This document shows positions 52,255 through 62,438 of a stretch of DNA of 64,000 nt, piece after piece. The notes beneath the pieces were generated by a model. The model searched no databases and was not told where the DNA came from. It saw nothing but the letters and a program-made list of their open reading frames with translations. Location: the NCBI RefSeq assembly GCF_014650755.1, contig NZ_BMVO01000001.1:930001-994000 (forward strand), read 5' to 3'. The position numbers and the translations under genes were made by a program. Position 1 is the stretch's first letter, and every line of letters begins with the position of its first letter. The stretch is from Streptomyces chryseus. Lineage in GTDB: Bacteria > Actinomycetota > Actinomycetes > Streptomycetales > Streptomycetaceae.

Positions 52255-53415
52255 ATGCCGACCTGCCCCAACGGACACCAGTCGGGTTCCGACGACTGGT
52301 GCGAGGTCTGCGGCCACCGCATGGCCGGCGCCGTGCCGCCGCCTCCCCCGCCGCCGCCCCCCGCTCCCGGTTATGGCTACCCGCAGGGTCCCGGCCCTGG
52401 TCCCGGGCCCGCCTCCGCTCCCGGTTCCGGTTACGGCTTCCCGCCGCCCGGGCCCGACGCCACCGCCCAGGCGGAGATCTGCCCGCAGTGCCGCACGCCG
52501 CGCGAGGCGATGGCTCCGTTCTGTGAGGAGTGCCGCTGGAACTACCTCACGAACACAGCGACCTCCTACACGCCCGTGGCCCCGCAGAACTCCGGTCCCG
52601 CTCCCGGCCTCAACCTGCCGCCCGGTTTCCAGGCGCGGCCCCAGGGGCAGCCGCAGGGCCCGCCGCCGTACGAGTACCAGGGCTCGCGCCCGTCGCAGAT
52701 GAACCGGCCGGCCGAGCCGCTGGCGCCCGAGCAGTCGGGGCGGCAGGCGCCGCCGCAGGCCTTCCAGCAGCCGCCGTTCCAGCAGCAGCCGGGCCCGCCG
52801 CCGTCGTTCCAGCAGCAGGCACCGCCCGCGCCGCCGCCACAGCACCAGCAGCCGCTGGCGCCCCCGCAGCGGGACCGCAACGGCGACGACGACTGGATGT
52901 TGCCCCCGCCGTCTCGGCAGCAGCCGGGCCCGCCGCCGTCGTTCCAGCAGCAGGCACCCCAGCAGTCGCAGCCGCCTCAGCAGCAGTACCCGGGGCAGGC
53001 GCCCGCGCCGGCCGGCTGGACGGCGACCGTGGGCCCGGACCGTGAGTACTTCATGGCGATGATGCAGCGCAGCGGCCCCGACGCCGCGGGCCTCAACCTG
53101 CCCGCGTACTCGCCCGAGCAGCAGCGCCCGCTCACCGGCAACCAGGTCACCATCGGCCGCCGCCGCCACAGCACGGGCGAGGCGCCCGACATCGACCTGG
53201 CCGTGCCCCCGGAGGACCCGGGCGTCTCGCACCAGCACGCGGTCCTGGTCCAGCAGCCCGACGGCTCCTGGGCGGTCGTCGACCAGAACTCGACGAACGG
53301 CACCACGGTGAACGGCGCCGAGGACCCGATCCAGCCCTACGTCCCCGTCCCGCTCCAGGACGGCGACCGCGTCCACGTGGGCGCGTGGACGACGATCACG
53401 GTACGAAGGGGCTAG
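52255..53415 (+). CDS. FHA-domain protein with double zinc ribbon
   Basis: The 386-residue protein has an N-terminal ribbon (C4, H8, C16, C19), a Pro/Gly-rich link, a second ribbon (C76, C79, C90, C93), a long Gln/Pro-rich disordered stretch with repeats (two copies of GPPPSFQQQAP) and a C-terminal FHA domain from ~295. FHA motifs are VTIGRR, VSHQHAVLV and NSTNGTTVNG, which bind phosphothreonine. It is the likely reader or substrate of the PknG-like kinase, the role GarA has in mycobacteria, but it lacks an obvious GarA-type N-terminal phosphothreonine motif. ATG 52255 follows GGGGGAAG. It is the last gene of the unit. Confidence 0.9.
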   Translation: MPTCPNGHQSGSDDWCEVCGHRMAGAVPPPPPPPPPAPGYGYPQGPGPGPGPASAPGSGYGFPPPGPDATAQAEICPQCRTPREAMAPFCEECRWNYLTNTATSYTPVAPQNSGPAPGLNLPPGFQARPQGQPQGPPPYEYQGSRPSQMNRPAEPLAPEQSGRQAPPQAFQQPPFQQQPGPPPSFQQQAPPAPPPQHQQPLAPPQRDRNGDDDWMLPPPSRQQPGPPPSFQQQAPQQSQPPQQQYPGQAPAPAGWTATVGPDREYFMAMMQRSGPDAAGLNLPAYSPEQQRPLTGNQVTIGRRRHSTGEAPDIDLAVPPEDPGVSHQHAVLVQQPDGSWAVVDQNSTNGTTVNGAEDPIQPYVPVPLQDGDRVHVGAWTTITVRRG

Positions 53416-53479
53416 CCCGGCCCGGAGTCCCGGCCCCTCCCCGGGGCCGGGGCGGATCCAGCCGCCCGGCGACCCGCTC

Positions 53480-54457
53480 CTACGCCCCCGCGCCGCGCCC
53501 CGGCAGCGGCCACGCGTACGGTCCCCGGGGGTCGTCCAGCCAGGCCCACTCGCCGTCCTCGGTGATCGTGACGCCGAAGCGTTCCCGCGCGGGCCGCTGC
53601 TCCCGGTGCCACAGGGTCAGCGCCTCGTGCGGGTCCAGGCCGCCCGCGGTCAGGGCCAGCATGAAGCGGAAGAGGTCGTTCTCCAGCACCCGCCGCGGCA
53701 GCCCGCCCACGTGCCGGGGCGGGCCCTCCCCCACCGCGCCGCGCAACGGGACGAAGTACGCCGGGGTGTGCAGGAAGCGTCCCTCGGCGTGCGCGGTGTC
53801 CCGTACGTCCAGGGCGATCAGCCCGGTCGCCAGCGGCGCCAGGATCCGCGCGCCCGGCCGGCACTGCGCGATCCAGGCGCGCGGCACGGACGGCAGGGCG
53901 CAGGTCGCGATGATCCGGTCGAACGGGGCCCGGGCGGGACACCCGAGCGCGCCGTCGCCCGTGACGACCGCCGGGTGGTGGCCCGCGGCCGCCAGATGAC
54001 CGCGCGCCGACTCGGTGATCTCCGGTTCGAGGTCGACGGTGGTGACCAGCTCGTCGCCGAGGCGGTGCGAGAGGAGCGCCGCGTTGTAGCCGGTGCCCGC
54101 GCCGATCTCCAGCACGGCGTGCCCGTCCCGTACGCGCAGCTCGTCCAGCATCCCCGCCATCAGCGAGGGCTGGCTGCTGGAGGAGACCAGCTCGCCGCCG
54201 CGCATGCGCGTGGCCAGCGGCGTGTCCGAGTACACCCCGCGCAGCCACCGCTCCCGCCGCCGGGGATCGCGGTCCTCACCCCACAGCCGCTCGTGGCCGG
54301 CCGGGCCGTTGACGAAGAAGTACGGCACGAACAGGTGCCGCGGCACCTCGGCGAAGGCCGCGCGCCAGGCGGGGTCGTCGAGGACCCCGGCCGCCGCCAT
54401 CTCCGCCACCAGCGCGGCCCGGGCCTCGGCGTACATGTCCGTGTGAGGTGCGCCCAT
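53480..54457 (-). CDS. Protein-L-isoaspartate O-methyltransferase-like methyltransferase
   Basis: The 325-residue protein contains the SAM-binding motif VLEIGAGTGYNAALLSHRLG, preceded by the PCMT-type segment LVSSSSQPSLMAGMLDEL and followed by VTTVDLEPEI and ARAPFDRIIATCAL. PCMT enzymes repair isoaspartyl damage in proteins. Length exceeds E. coli Pcm by ~110 residues, a C-terminal extension common in actinobacterial members, some of which modify peptides in natural-product pathways. No such pathway is visible here. The start ATG 54457 is on the minus strand, divergent from the globin gene. Confidence 0.85.
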   Translation of the reverse strand: MGAPHTDMYAEARAALVAEMAAAGVLDDPAWRAAFAEVPRHLFVPYFFVNGPAGHERLWGEDRDPRRRERWLRGVYSDTPLATRMRGGELVSSSSQPSLMAGMLDELRVRDGHAVLEIGAGTGYNAALLSHRLGDELVTTVDLEPEITESARGHLAAAGHHPAVVTGDGALGCPARAPFDRIIATCALPSVPRAWIAQCRPGARILAPLATGLIALDVRDTAHAEGRFLHTPAYFVPLRGAVGEGPPRHVGGLPRRVLENDLFRFMLALTAGGLDPHEALTLWHREQRPARERFGVTITEDGEWAWLDDPRGPYAWPLPGRGAGA

Positions 54458-54590
54458 ACGCCCACTGTCGCGCGGCGCGGGCCGCCGGGCGAGCGGCTGG
54501 AGGCGCCGGGGACGGTGGGGTGGCCGGGAACAGCGGGCGGCCGGTCCTAGTCCTTAGGTCGTCGGCCGGTCCGTCTGAGACGATGGACGC

Positions 54591-54995
54591 GTGAAAGAGA
54601 TTCCGCGCGGCACGCTTCAGGAGCAGACCTTCTACGAGCAGGTCGGCGGCGAGGAGACCTTTCGGCGCCTGGTGCACCGGTTCTACCAGGGAGTCGCGGA
54701 GGACCCGCTGCTCAAGCCCATGTACCCGGAGGAGGACCTGGGACCCGCCGAGGAGCGGCTCGCCCTCTTCCTGATGCAGTACTGGGGCGGGCCCCGCACG
54801 TACAGCGACAACCGGGGCCACCCGCGCCTGCGGATGCGGCACGCGCCGTTCACCGTCGACAAGGCCGCGCACGACGCCTGGCTCAGGCACATGCGCGTCG
54901 CCGTCGACGACATCGGTCTGTCCGAGGAGCACGAGCGGCAGTTGTGGAACTACCTCACGTACGCCGCCGCGTCGATGCTCAACACCGACGGCTGA
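54591..54995 (+). CDS. glbO: Group II truncated haemoglobin
   Basis: The 134-residue protein has the 2-on-2 globin pattern: TFYEQVGGEETFRRLVHRFYQGV (Tyr B10), LKPMYPEEDLGPAEERLALFLMQYWGGP, RMRHAPF (proximal His F8) and AHDAWLRHM (Trp G8). The YWGGP and G8 Trp mark group II (GlbO). Such proteins bind oxygen and may detoxify peroxide or nitric oxide. GTG 54591 has no evident ribosome site. Confidence 0.92.
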   Translation: MKEIPRGTLQEQTFYEQVGGEETFRRLVHRFYQGVAEDPLLKPMYPEEDLGPAEERLALFLMQYWGGPRTYSDNRGHPRLRMRHAPFTVDKAAHDAWLRHMRVAVDDIGLSEEHERQLWNYLTYAAASMLNTDG

Positions 54996-55322
54996 ACACC
55001 GAGGCCGACCCGCGTCGCGGTGGCCGGCGACTGGAATCCGTCACGATCGCGTCACGTCCGCGCTTCTCCTCGCCACCCGGCTCCTGAGCGCCGAACGGGC
55101 CGACGAGGGTGCCCTGTTGCGGGCGCACGGCCGTTCCCGGCGGCGCGTCCCCCGAGGACCACATCGTCGATCCGGCGGGGCAACGACCGGCCCAGTCGCA
55201 CCCGGGGGGGGCGTCGCGGCCGTCCGGCGGACGGGCCCGCCGGGTTCCGGGCAGCCGAGCCGCTCGCATCCCGCCGGACGGCTCGGGCCCGCACCCGCAC
55301 CGGCCCGCGACGACGGCCCCAC
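54996..55322. other. Intergenic region, 327 bp
   Basis: The stretch lies between the convergent globin gene and a minus-strand hypothetical. An 8-bp stem CCGAGCCG/CGGCTCGG near 55256-55290 could serve as a terminator. Small open frames here lack ribosome sites and look random; I see no other signal. Confidence 0.45.
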
Positions 55323-56048
55323 CTACACCGGAGCCACCGGGAGCACCCCGAGCCCGGCGCGGCGTACCGCCACCGAGCCGTACGGGGTACGCAGGCGCAG
55401 CCAGCCCGCGGCCGACAGCAGTGCCACCGCCGCCGGATCCGCGCCGGGGCGCAGGAAGCCCAGCGAGTGCGCGGCGTGCACCGCCCGCAGGGGCAGCTCC
55501 GTGTCGGCCAGCGTGCGGGACCAGATCTCGCGGCCGACACGGTCCCGGGCTGCCCGCGTCCGGTCCTCCGGGGCCAATGCCTCGTCCCGCGCGCGGAACT
55601 CGGCGACGGCGGCGGCGACGACCGCGCGCATGGCGTCGGTTCCCGGCAGCCCGGGAACCTGCCGCCATCCGCCCCGGGGCGGCAGCACCCCGGCCCACGG
55701 CGGGCCGGTCACCGCCCGCGGCACCAGGACCGCGCCGGTGCCCTCGTCGATGCCTTCGAGAAGCTCCCCGGCGGAGACGGTGACGTCCAGCTCGCCCGTA
55801 CCGTCCTCGTCCGCACCGGCACGGCCGCCGGCGCCGCCCCCGGCCGTGACGCCGACCGCGAGCCGGGACGTGCGCACGGCCAGCACCTCGAACGACGGCG
55901 GCCGTCCGAAAACGGCCACCGCCCCGGTGCCCGCCTGAAGTCGCACCGCCGCGGCCCGGTCGTAATGGATCAGCCGTCCGAGGAAGGCGGCGAGATCGGC
56001 CGCCTCCCCCGCGTCGGCGAGCACCAGCCGCCGCCCGAGCGCCGTCAT
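55323..56048 (-). CDS. Hypothetical protein
   Basis: The 241-residue protein has no signal or membrane segment. It starts MTALGRRLVLADAGEAADLAAFLGRLIHYDRAAAVRLQ and ends with LLSAAGWLRLRTPYGSVAVR. The middle contains a Gly/Ala-rich insert. Its ATG overlaps the stop of the thioesterase by four bases, so the two are co-translated behind ettA. No known domain is recognised. Confidence 0.75.
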   Translation of the reverse strand: MTALGRRLVLADAGEAADLAAFLGRLIHYDRAAAVRLQAGTGAVAVFGRPPSFEVLAVRTSRLAVGVTAGGGAGGRAGADEDGTGELDVTVSAGELLEGIDEGTGAVLVPRAVTGPPWAGVLPPRGGWRQVPGLPGTDAMRAVVAAAVAEFRARDEALAPEDRTRAARDRVGREIWSRTLADTELPLRAVHAAHSLGFLRPGADPAAVALLSAAGWLRLRTPYGSVAVRRAGLGVLPVAPV

Positions 56049-56518
56049 GCGGCGACAGCCCCCCGCGGTTCCCGCCGGCCGGCCCGGCCGGCGTCGCCGT
56101 CGTCCAGGTACTCCAGGAGGAACGACTTCTCCTCCGCCGAGATCCGGCGCGGCCGCGCCGCTTCGAGGTCGTAGGGCACGACGACCGTCGAGGCGCGCAC
56201 GTACACACGCTCGGCGCCGTCGGCGTCCGTGTCCTTGACCTCGTACGCGATCGTCAGCGACGCGGCGCCGATCTTCGTGACCCAGGACTCGATGGTCACC
56301 GGCTCGTGCCGGTGGACCAGCGGCAGCTTGTAGTCGATCTCGTGCCGGGCCACCACGGACCCGCCCGCGAACGACGGCGAACCGTCCCCCGGCGCCAGCC
56401 GGAACATGAAGTCGATCCGCGCTTCCTCCAGGTACCGGAGGAAGACGACGTTGTTGACGTGCCCGAAGGCATCCATGTCCGACCAGCGCAGAGGGCAGCG
56501 GTAGATGTGACGCGACAA
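56045..56518 (-). CDS. Acyl-CoA thioesterase, 4HBT hot-dog family
   Basis: The 157-residue protein carries YRCPLRWSDMDAFGHVNNVVFLRYLEEARIDF, where the Asp of DMDAFGHVNN is the 4HBT catalytic residue, followed by typical hot-dog strands (VVARHEIDYKLPLVHRHEPVTI). It should hydrolyse acyl-CoA thioesters in the cytoplasm. The conserved motif needs a start before it; the only credible one is TTG 56518, two bases after the ettA stop with GGGG seven bases upstream. Longer frames run into ettA. The downstream hypothetical overlaps its stop. Confidence 0.85.
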   Translation of the reverse strand: MSRHIYRCPLRWSDMDAFGHVNNVVFLRYLEEARIDFMFRLAPGDGSPSFAGGSVVARHEIDYKLPLVHRHEPVTIESWVTKIGAASLTIAYEVKDTDADGAERVYVRASTVVVPYDLEAARPRRISAEEKSFLLEYLDDGDAGRAGRREPRGAVAA

Positions 56519-56520
56519 GA

Positions 56521-58185
<1,665 letters not shown>

Positions 58186-58279
58186 GAGAAACCGTCCGGC
58201 AATCGATGTGTGGGCAGATACACCCCATCTTGCCTGACGTCCACCCCGGGACGGAAACGGGTATGGCCTCGCGTGCGGT

Positions 58280-58315
58280 GACGGCCCCGGTGCGCCAAGG
58301 CGCGCCGGGGCCGTC
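58280..58315. terminator. Strong hairpin between the adhesin gene and ettA
   Basis: Bases 58280-58296 pair with 58299-58315 (17 positions, one G-T pair). It lies about 40 bp after the adhesin stop on the minus strand and upstream of ettA, separating the two transcription units. Confidence 0.8.
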
Positions 58316-58356
58316 GTGATCGCCCGGTGACCGGGCGTCGCCGCTCGTCGCGGCCG

Positions 58357-59793
58357 CTACTCGTCGTCGGACGCGGGCTGCTTCTTGCGGACGAAGAGGA
58401 CCGCCGCGATGCCGAGGACGACGAAGGCGACCGCGATGCCGAGGATCATGGGCGTGGCGTTGGAGCTGCCGGTCTCGGCGAGGTCGGGGCCGTCGACGGC
58501 GAGGGGGGTCTCACCGGCCGTGGCAGGGCCGGGCCGGTTCCCGGGCTGGTCCAGGGTGCCGGCGCCGGGTCCGGCTGCCGCGCCGGTGGCGCCGGAGGTC
58601 TCGCAGTCGAGGATGCCCTTGAAGCTCTTCTTCAGGCCGCCGGGGCCCTCGATGGTGAAGTCGTACGCCTGGTCCTCCTGGACCGGGACGGTGACGGTCC
58701 GCGACTGGCCGGCCGGGACGGTGTGCTCGACGCTCATGAGCTCGAAGGTGAACGGCTCGTCGCCCTTGTTGGCGGCGGTGATGTCCACGCCGCCCTTCGC
58801 GCAGTTCTTCTCGGCCGAGAGCGCGGGGATGGCGCCCTTCTTCGCCCAGGTGGCGCTCGCCGTGGCGGAGACGGTCGACTCGCTGGAGCCGGCCAGGATC
58901 TGGGTCTGGCTCCGGGTGACCCCGGCGAAGGCCCGGCCGACCGGCACCGAGGTGGTGGCCTGGACGGTCAGCGCGGTCGAGCCGTCGGCCGCGTCGGCCG
59001 GCACGTCGAAGTACAGCTCGCCGCCGTTGACCGCGGTGGTGGCGGGCTTGCCGTCCTTGCCGACGACCTCGACGCCGCTGGCGGCGTCGGCGGGCGGGGC
59101 GACGGTGACGCGGTCGGCGTTGGTGCGGACGGTGACGGGGCCGAGCTTCCCGCCGGCCTTGCCGGAGACGGCGTTGGGCTCCAGGGTCAGGGAGGCTCTG
59201 GGCTCGGCGGCGCCGCGCGCGTTCTTCTCCAGGAAGTCGGCGAGCTTCTCCGCCTTCGGGTCGAGGGCGTCGACCTTGACGTGGTCGGAGTACCGCCAGA
59301 TCGCCACCTGGGTGCCGGCGGCCGCGGTCTGCTCGGTGAGGGAGTCGACGCCGGCCCGCTTGGCGAGCGCGCTCAGGTCGTTCACCTGGGGGTACGAGTG
59401 CTCCAGGATCCAGCGGATCTTGCCGGCGTCCCGGTTGGTGCCGAGCGAGGTCTGGTCCCAGGAGGTCTCCAGGTACTTCGCCTGCTCCTGCGTCGGGCGG
59501 TGGGCGTCGACGCAGTACGTCTTGAGCGTGCCGCCGCCGTCGACGGTCATCTCGAACAGGCCGGCGGGAATCTGCTGGTCGCCGCCCTCCGTGCGCAGGA
59601 CGGCCCTGTCGTAGGTCTTCAGCCCGTCGAGCGTGGCCGCCGCACCGCCCTGGTGCTGCGGTGCCTCCTGCGCCGCGGCCGGTGCCGCCCCGGCCAGCGC
59701 CCCCGCGGCGAGGAGCCCCGAAGCCAGGGCCGCCGCGGTCAGGCGGGCCGAGCCCCGCCCGCGTACAGAGAACGCAGAGAAAGCAGAAAACAC
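58357..59793 (-). CDS. Thioester-forming surface protein with LAxTG sorting signal
   Basis: The 478-residue precursor has a Sec signal, a TQXA domain (Cys94 in KTYCVDAH and Gln162 in TQVAIW, the pair that forms an internal Cys-Gln thioester), beta-rich Ig-like modules, and a C-terminal sorting signal: LAETG (438-442), a hydrophobic helix and an RKK tail. LAxTG is the substrate motif of Streptomyces class E sortases, so the protein should be covalently attached to the cell wall. The reactive thioester can bind covalently to surfaces or host molecules. GTG 59793 is preceded by AGGGGAA. Confidence 0.92.
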   Translation of the reverse strand: MFSAFSAFSVRGRGSARLTAAALASGLLAAGALAGAAPAAAQEAPQHQGGAAATLDGLKTYDRAVLRTEGGDQQIPAGLFEMTVDGGGTLKTYCVDAHRPTQEQAKYLETSWDQTSLGTNRDAGKIRWILEHSYPQVNDLSALAKRAGVDSLTEQTAAAGTQVAIWRYSDHVKVDALDPKAEKLADFLEKNARGAAEPRASLTLEPNAVSGKAGGKLGPVTVRTNADRVTVAPPADAASGVEVVGKDGKPATTAVNGGELYFDVPADAADGSTALTVQATTSVPVGRAFAGVTRSQTQILAGSSESTVSATASATWAKKGAIPALSAEKNCAKGGVDITAANKGDEPFTFELMSVEHTVPAGQSRTVTVPVQEDQAYDFTIEGPGGLKKSFKGILDCETSGATGAAAGPGAGTLDQPGNRPGPATAGETPLAVDGPDLAETGSSNATPMILGIAVAFVVLGIAAVLFVRKKQPASDDE

Positions 59794-59934
59794 AGAATTC
59801 CCCTTCGGGCGAGGCCCTTTCGCTGGTGCGACTGTGGGGGGAGCGCCTCGCCGGCAGACTCAAGTGCCCCGTGAGTATCCGGAAATCCTAGGGACGCGAC
59901 GATCGACAGCCCCCTGTCATACCGTCAGATAGCC

Positions 59935-59949
59935 ATTCCGAATCGGAAT
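59935..59949. promoter_or_regulatory. 15-bp palindrome between ssbB and the adhesin gene
   Basis: ATTCCGA, A, TCGGAAT is a perfect dyad two bases past the ssbB stop and 142 bp upstream of the adhesin start. It could be an operator for the adhesin gene or a short hairpin; no clear promoter is seen next to it. Confidence 0.35.
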
Positions 59950-59951
59950 CG

Positions 59952-60413
59952 TTATCGCCCATCGCCTGTACGCACCGGCTCTGTCGACAAATCCCCGTGC
60001 GAATCGGCCGGGTTGTCTGCTTCCGTCACCGCCCGCCGTGTCAGTGGCGCGTCTCCTCTCACCACCCGTCTGAACGCGGACGTACCGCGCGTCAGGTCGT
60101 GACCGACCGCCAGCGCGTCGATGTCCGCCGAGAATCTGCGCTGCCCGTCCTTCTCCTCGTCGCGGACCCGCAACCGGCCGTGCACGAGCAGTGGTTCGCC
60201 GATGGACACCGAACCGGCCAGATTCGTGGCGAGCGACCGCCGCGCCCACACCGTGTAGAAGCTGGAGTGTCCGTCCGCCCAGCTCTCCTTCTGGCGGTCC
60301 CAGAAGCGGGCCGTCACCGCGAAGCGGAAACGCGCCACACCGCCCGCCGCCGTGTCCCGGTAGTCCACTCCCGTGGCGGCATTGCCCACCAGCGTCACCC
60401 AGGTGTCGCTCAT
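59952..60413 (-). CDS. ssbB: Single-stranded DNA-binding protein, SsbB type
   Basis: The 153-residue OB-fold protein starts MSDTWVTLVGNAATGVDYRD and continues FRFAVTARFWDRQKESWADG, SFYTVWARRSLATNLAGSVS and GEPLLVHGRLRVRDEE, the SSB strand pattern. It lacks the long Gly-rich linker and acidic DDDIPF-type tip of replicative SSB, which fits the second Streptomyces SSB that is reported to act in chromosome segregation at sporulation. The gene precedes (5') none of the dynamin genes but follows them on the same strand, 99 bp apart. Confidence 0.85.
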   Translation of the reverse strand: MSDTWVTLVGNAATGVDYRDTAAGGVARFRFAVTARFWDRQKESWADGHSSFYTVWARRSLATNLAGSVSIGEPLLVHGRLRVRDEEKDGQRRFSADIDALAVGHDLTRGTSAFRRVVRGDAPLTRRAVTEADNPADSHGDLSTEPVRTGDGR

Positions 60414-60512
60414 CCCGGCTCCCCCTCTGCCCTCCGCCGTCCCGGTCCGCCCCGTGCGGCCGGCCGACTTCCATGCTGGACCGGACGCGGCACAGCCGCC
60501 GGCGCCTGTGGA

Positions 60513-62438
60513 TCACCGGCCGGTTGTGGACAAACCCGTCACCGCCACGTACTGCTCCCGCACCTCCCAGTACCGCATCAGCTCCGCCGACACCGGATCC
60601 AGCACCCGCGCCCGCCCGCACCCGGCGGCCGCCTCCCGCAGCCGCCGCTCGGCGTCCTGCCCGTACCGCCGGGCCGGCCCCCTGGCCGCCACCGCGCACG
60701 CCCACTCGACCAGCGGGCCGCCGAGGATGCCGGCGAGCATCACCAGGACGGGCGGCAGCAACCGCGGCTCCAGCACGCCCACGATCTGACCCACCAGCCA
60801 CAGCCCGCCGAAGATCTGCAACAGCGTCATCGACGCCTGCGTCAGCACCGCCGCCGGCCACCACGCGGGCCTCGGCGGCCTGCCGCGGGGCAGCCCGGCC
60901 CGTACCGCCAGTACGTCCAGCTCCTCGGGGAGTCCCGCCGCGCCGCGCACCGCGGACTCCCGCACCGCCTGCGCCCAGGGGGCGGGCAGCCCGGCGGCGG
61001 CCTCGTCGGCGACCGTACGCACGGCCTGCTCCACGCGCTGGCGGGCGGTGATCTCCTCCTCCTCGCCCTCGGTCGGGGTGCGCCCGGAGATCGGGTCGAT
61101 GCCGGACCCCAATGCGCGGTGCGCCTCGTACCAGCGCCACAGCCTCAGCCACGGCGTCCCGCACGACTTGCCGGCGTTCCTGCGCCACTCCCGCTCCGCC
61201 GCCTCGCCCACCGCCGCCGCGCCCACCGCCTCCGCGAGCCGGTCGGTGAAGTCGTTCCGGGCCCGCTCGCCCAGCTCCGGCGGGCGCCGCCCGTCGGCGA
61301 CGTACACCGGGCGCAGCCGGGCCGCGGCGGCGTCCAGGTCGGCGGACAGGCGGCGGGCTGGGGCCCCGCGCTCCTGTACGAACTGGCCGAGCATCTCGCG
61401 CAGTTCGCCGACGCCCTCGCCGGTGAGCGCGGACAGGGACAGGACCGTGGCGCCCGGCTCGCCGTGCTCGCCGAGCGCCATGCCGTCCTCGTCGAGGAGC
61501 CTGCGCAGGTCGTCGAGGACCAGGTCGGCGGCGTCGCCCGGCAGCCGGTCCACCTGGTTGAGCACCACGAAGGTGATCTCCGCGTGGCCGGCGAGCGGCC
61601 GCAGGTAGCGCTCGTGCAGCACGGCGTCGGCGTACTTCTCCGGGTCGACGACCCAGATCACCGCGTCGACGAGCGTGAGGACCCGGTCGACCTGGTCGCG
61701 GTGGGCGGTGGCGGCCGAGTCGTGGTCGGGCAGGTCGACGAGCACGAGCCCGTTCAGCGCCTCGTCGCGGAAGCCGGGCGGCGCCGGCCTGCGGCGCAGC
61801 CGTCCGGGGATGCCGAGCCGGTCCAGCAGTCCGGCGGCGCCGTCCGTCCAGCTGCACGCGATCGGCGCGGAGGTGGTCGGCCTGCGCAGCCCGGTCTCGG
61901 AGATCTGGACGCCGGCGAGCGCGTTGAACAGCGTCGACTTGCCGCTGCCGCTGGCGCCGGCGACGGCGACGACGGTGTGGCGGGAGGAGAGCCGCTGGCG
62001 GGCCGCGGCCTCGTCGAGCACGCGGCCGGCCTCGGCGAGGGTGCCTCCGTCGAGGCGCGTGCGGGAGAGGCCGACCAGCTCGCGCAGGGCGTCGAGGCGT
62101 CCGCGCAGCCGCCCGCCGTAGGCGCCGCCGGGCAGCAGGCCGTCGTACTCGTCGAGGGATTCCCGCTGTCCGCCGGGCGGCGGCCCTTCGGACGGCGGCC
62201 GCACGGGTCGCAGGGCCCGGACGGCCCGCTCGTCCCGCGCCGCCGCGCCCTCGGCGCGCCGGGCGATCAGCCCGTCGTCCCAGCGCCCCTCGGCCGCGCC
62301 GTCCGCCGGGTCCGGGGCGCCGGCCCCTTCGGCGTCGCCGGCGCCGCGCACCTCACCCGCGTCCCTCACGCCGTCGACCCTCGCCGCGCCGTCGACGCCG
62401 TCCGTGTCATCAGTCACAGCAGTCACGTTTGCGATCAC
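60513..62438 (-). CDS. dynB: Dynamin-like GTPase, DynB type
   Basis: The 641-residue protein has an acidic, Ala/Gly-rich N-terminus, a GTPase domain (P-loop [16 protein letters not shown] near residue 160, RRPTTSAP switch I, VDLPDHDS switch [10 protein letters not shown] base recognition) and two membrane helices near 523-580 ([21 protein letters not shown] and [12 protein letters not shown]). Streptomyces DynB with two membrane helices supports FtsZ rings during sporulation septation together with DynA. GTG 62438 overlaps the dynA stop as GTGA, with AAGGAG only two bases upstream; GTG 62426 is an alternative. Confidence 0.82.
   Translation of the reverse strand: MIANVTAVTDDTDGVDGAARVDGVRDAGEVRGAGDAEGAGAPDPADGAAEGRWDDGLIARRAEGAAARDERAVRALRPVRPPSEGPPPGGQRESLDEYDGLLPGGAYGGRLRGRLDALRELVGLSRTRLDGGTLAEAGRVLDEAAARQRLSSRHTVVAVAGASGSGKSTLFNALAGVQISETGLRRPTTSAPIACSWTDGAAGLLDRLGIPGRLRRRPAPPGFRDEALNGLVLVDLPDHDSAATAHRDQVDRVLTLVDAVIWVVDPEKYADAVLHERYLRPLAGHAEITFVVLNQVDRLPGDAADLVLDDLRRLLDEDGMALGEHGEPGATVLSLSALTGEGVGELREMLGQFVQERGAPARRLSADLDAAAARLRPVYVADGRRPPELGERARNDFTDRLAEAVGAAAVGEAAEREWRRNAGKSCGTPWLRLWRWYEAHRALGSGIDPISGRTPTEGEEEEITARQRVEQAVRTVADEAAAGLPAPWAQAVRESAVRGAAGLPEELDVLAVRAGLPRGRPPRPAWWPAAVLTQASMTLLQIFGGLWLVGQIVGVLEPRLLPPVLVMLAGILGGPLVEWACAVAARGPARRYGQDAERRLREAAAGCGRARVLDPVSAELMRYWEVREQYVAVTGLSTTGR

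Noticed and set aside
55041..55322. A 93-codon minus-strand frame after the hypothetical at 55323
   Set aside because: It has no ribosome site, is rich in Arg/Pro/Gly and shows no motif; it is treated as non-coding.
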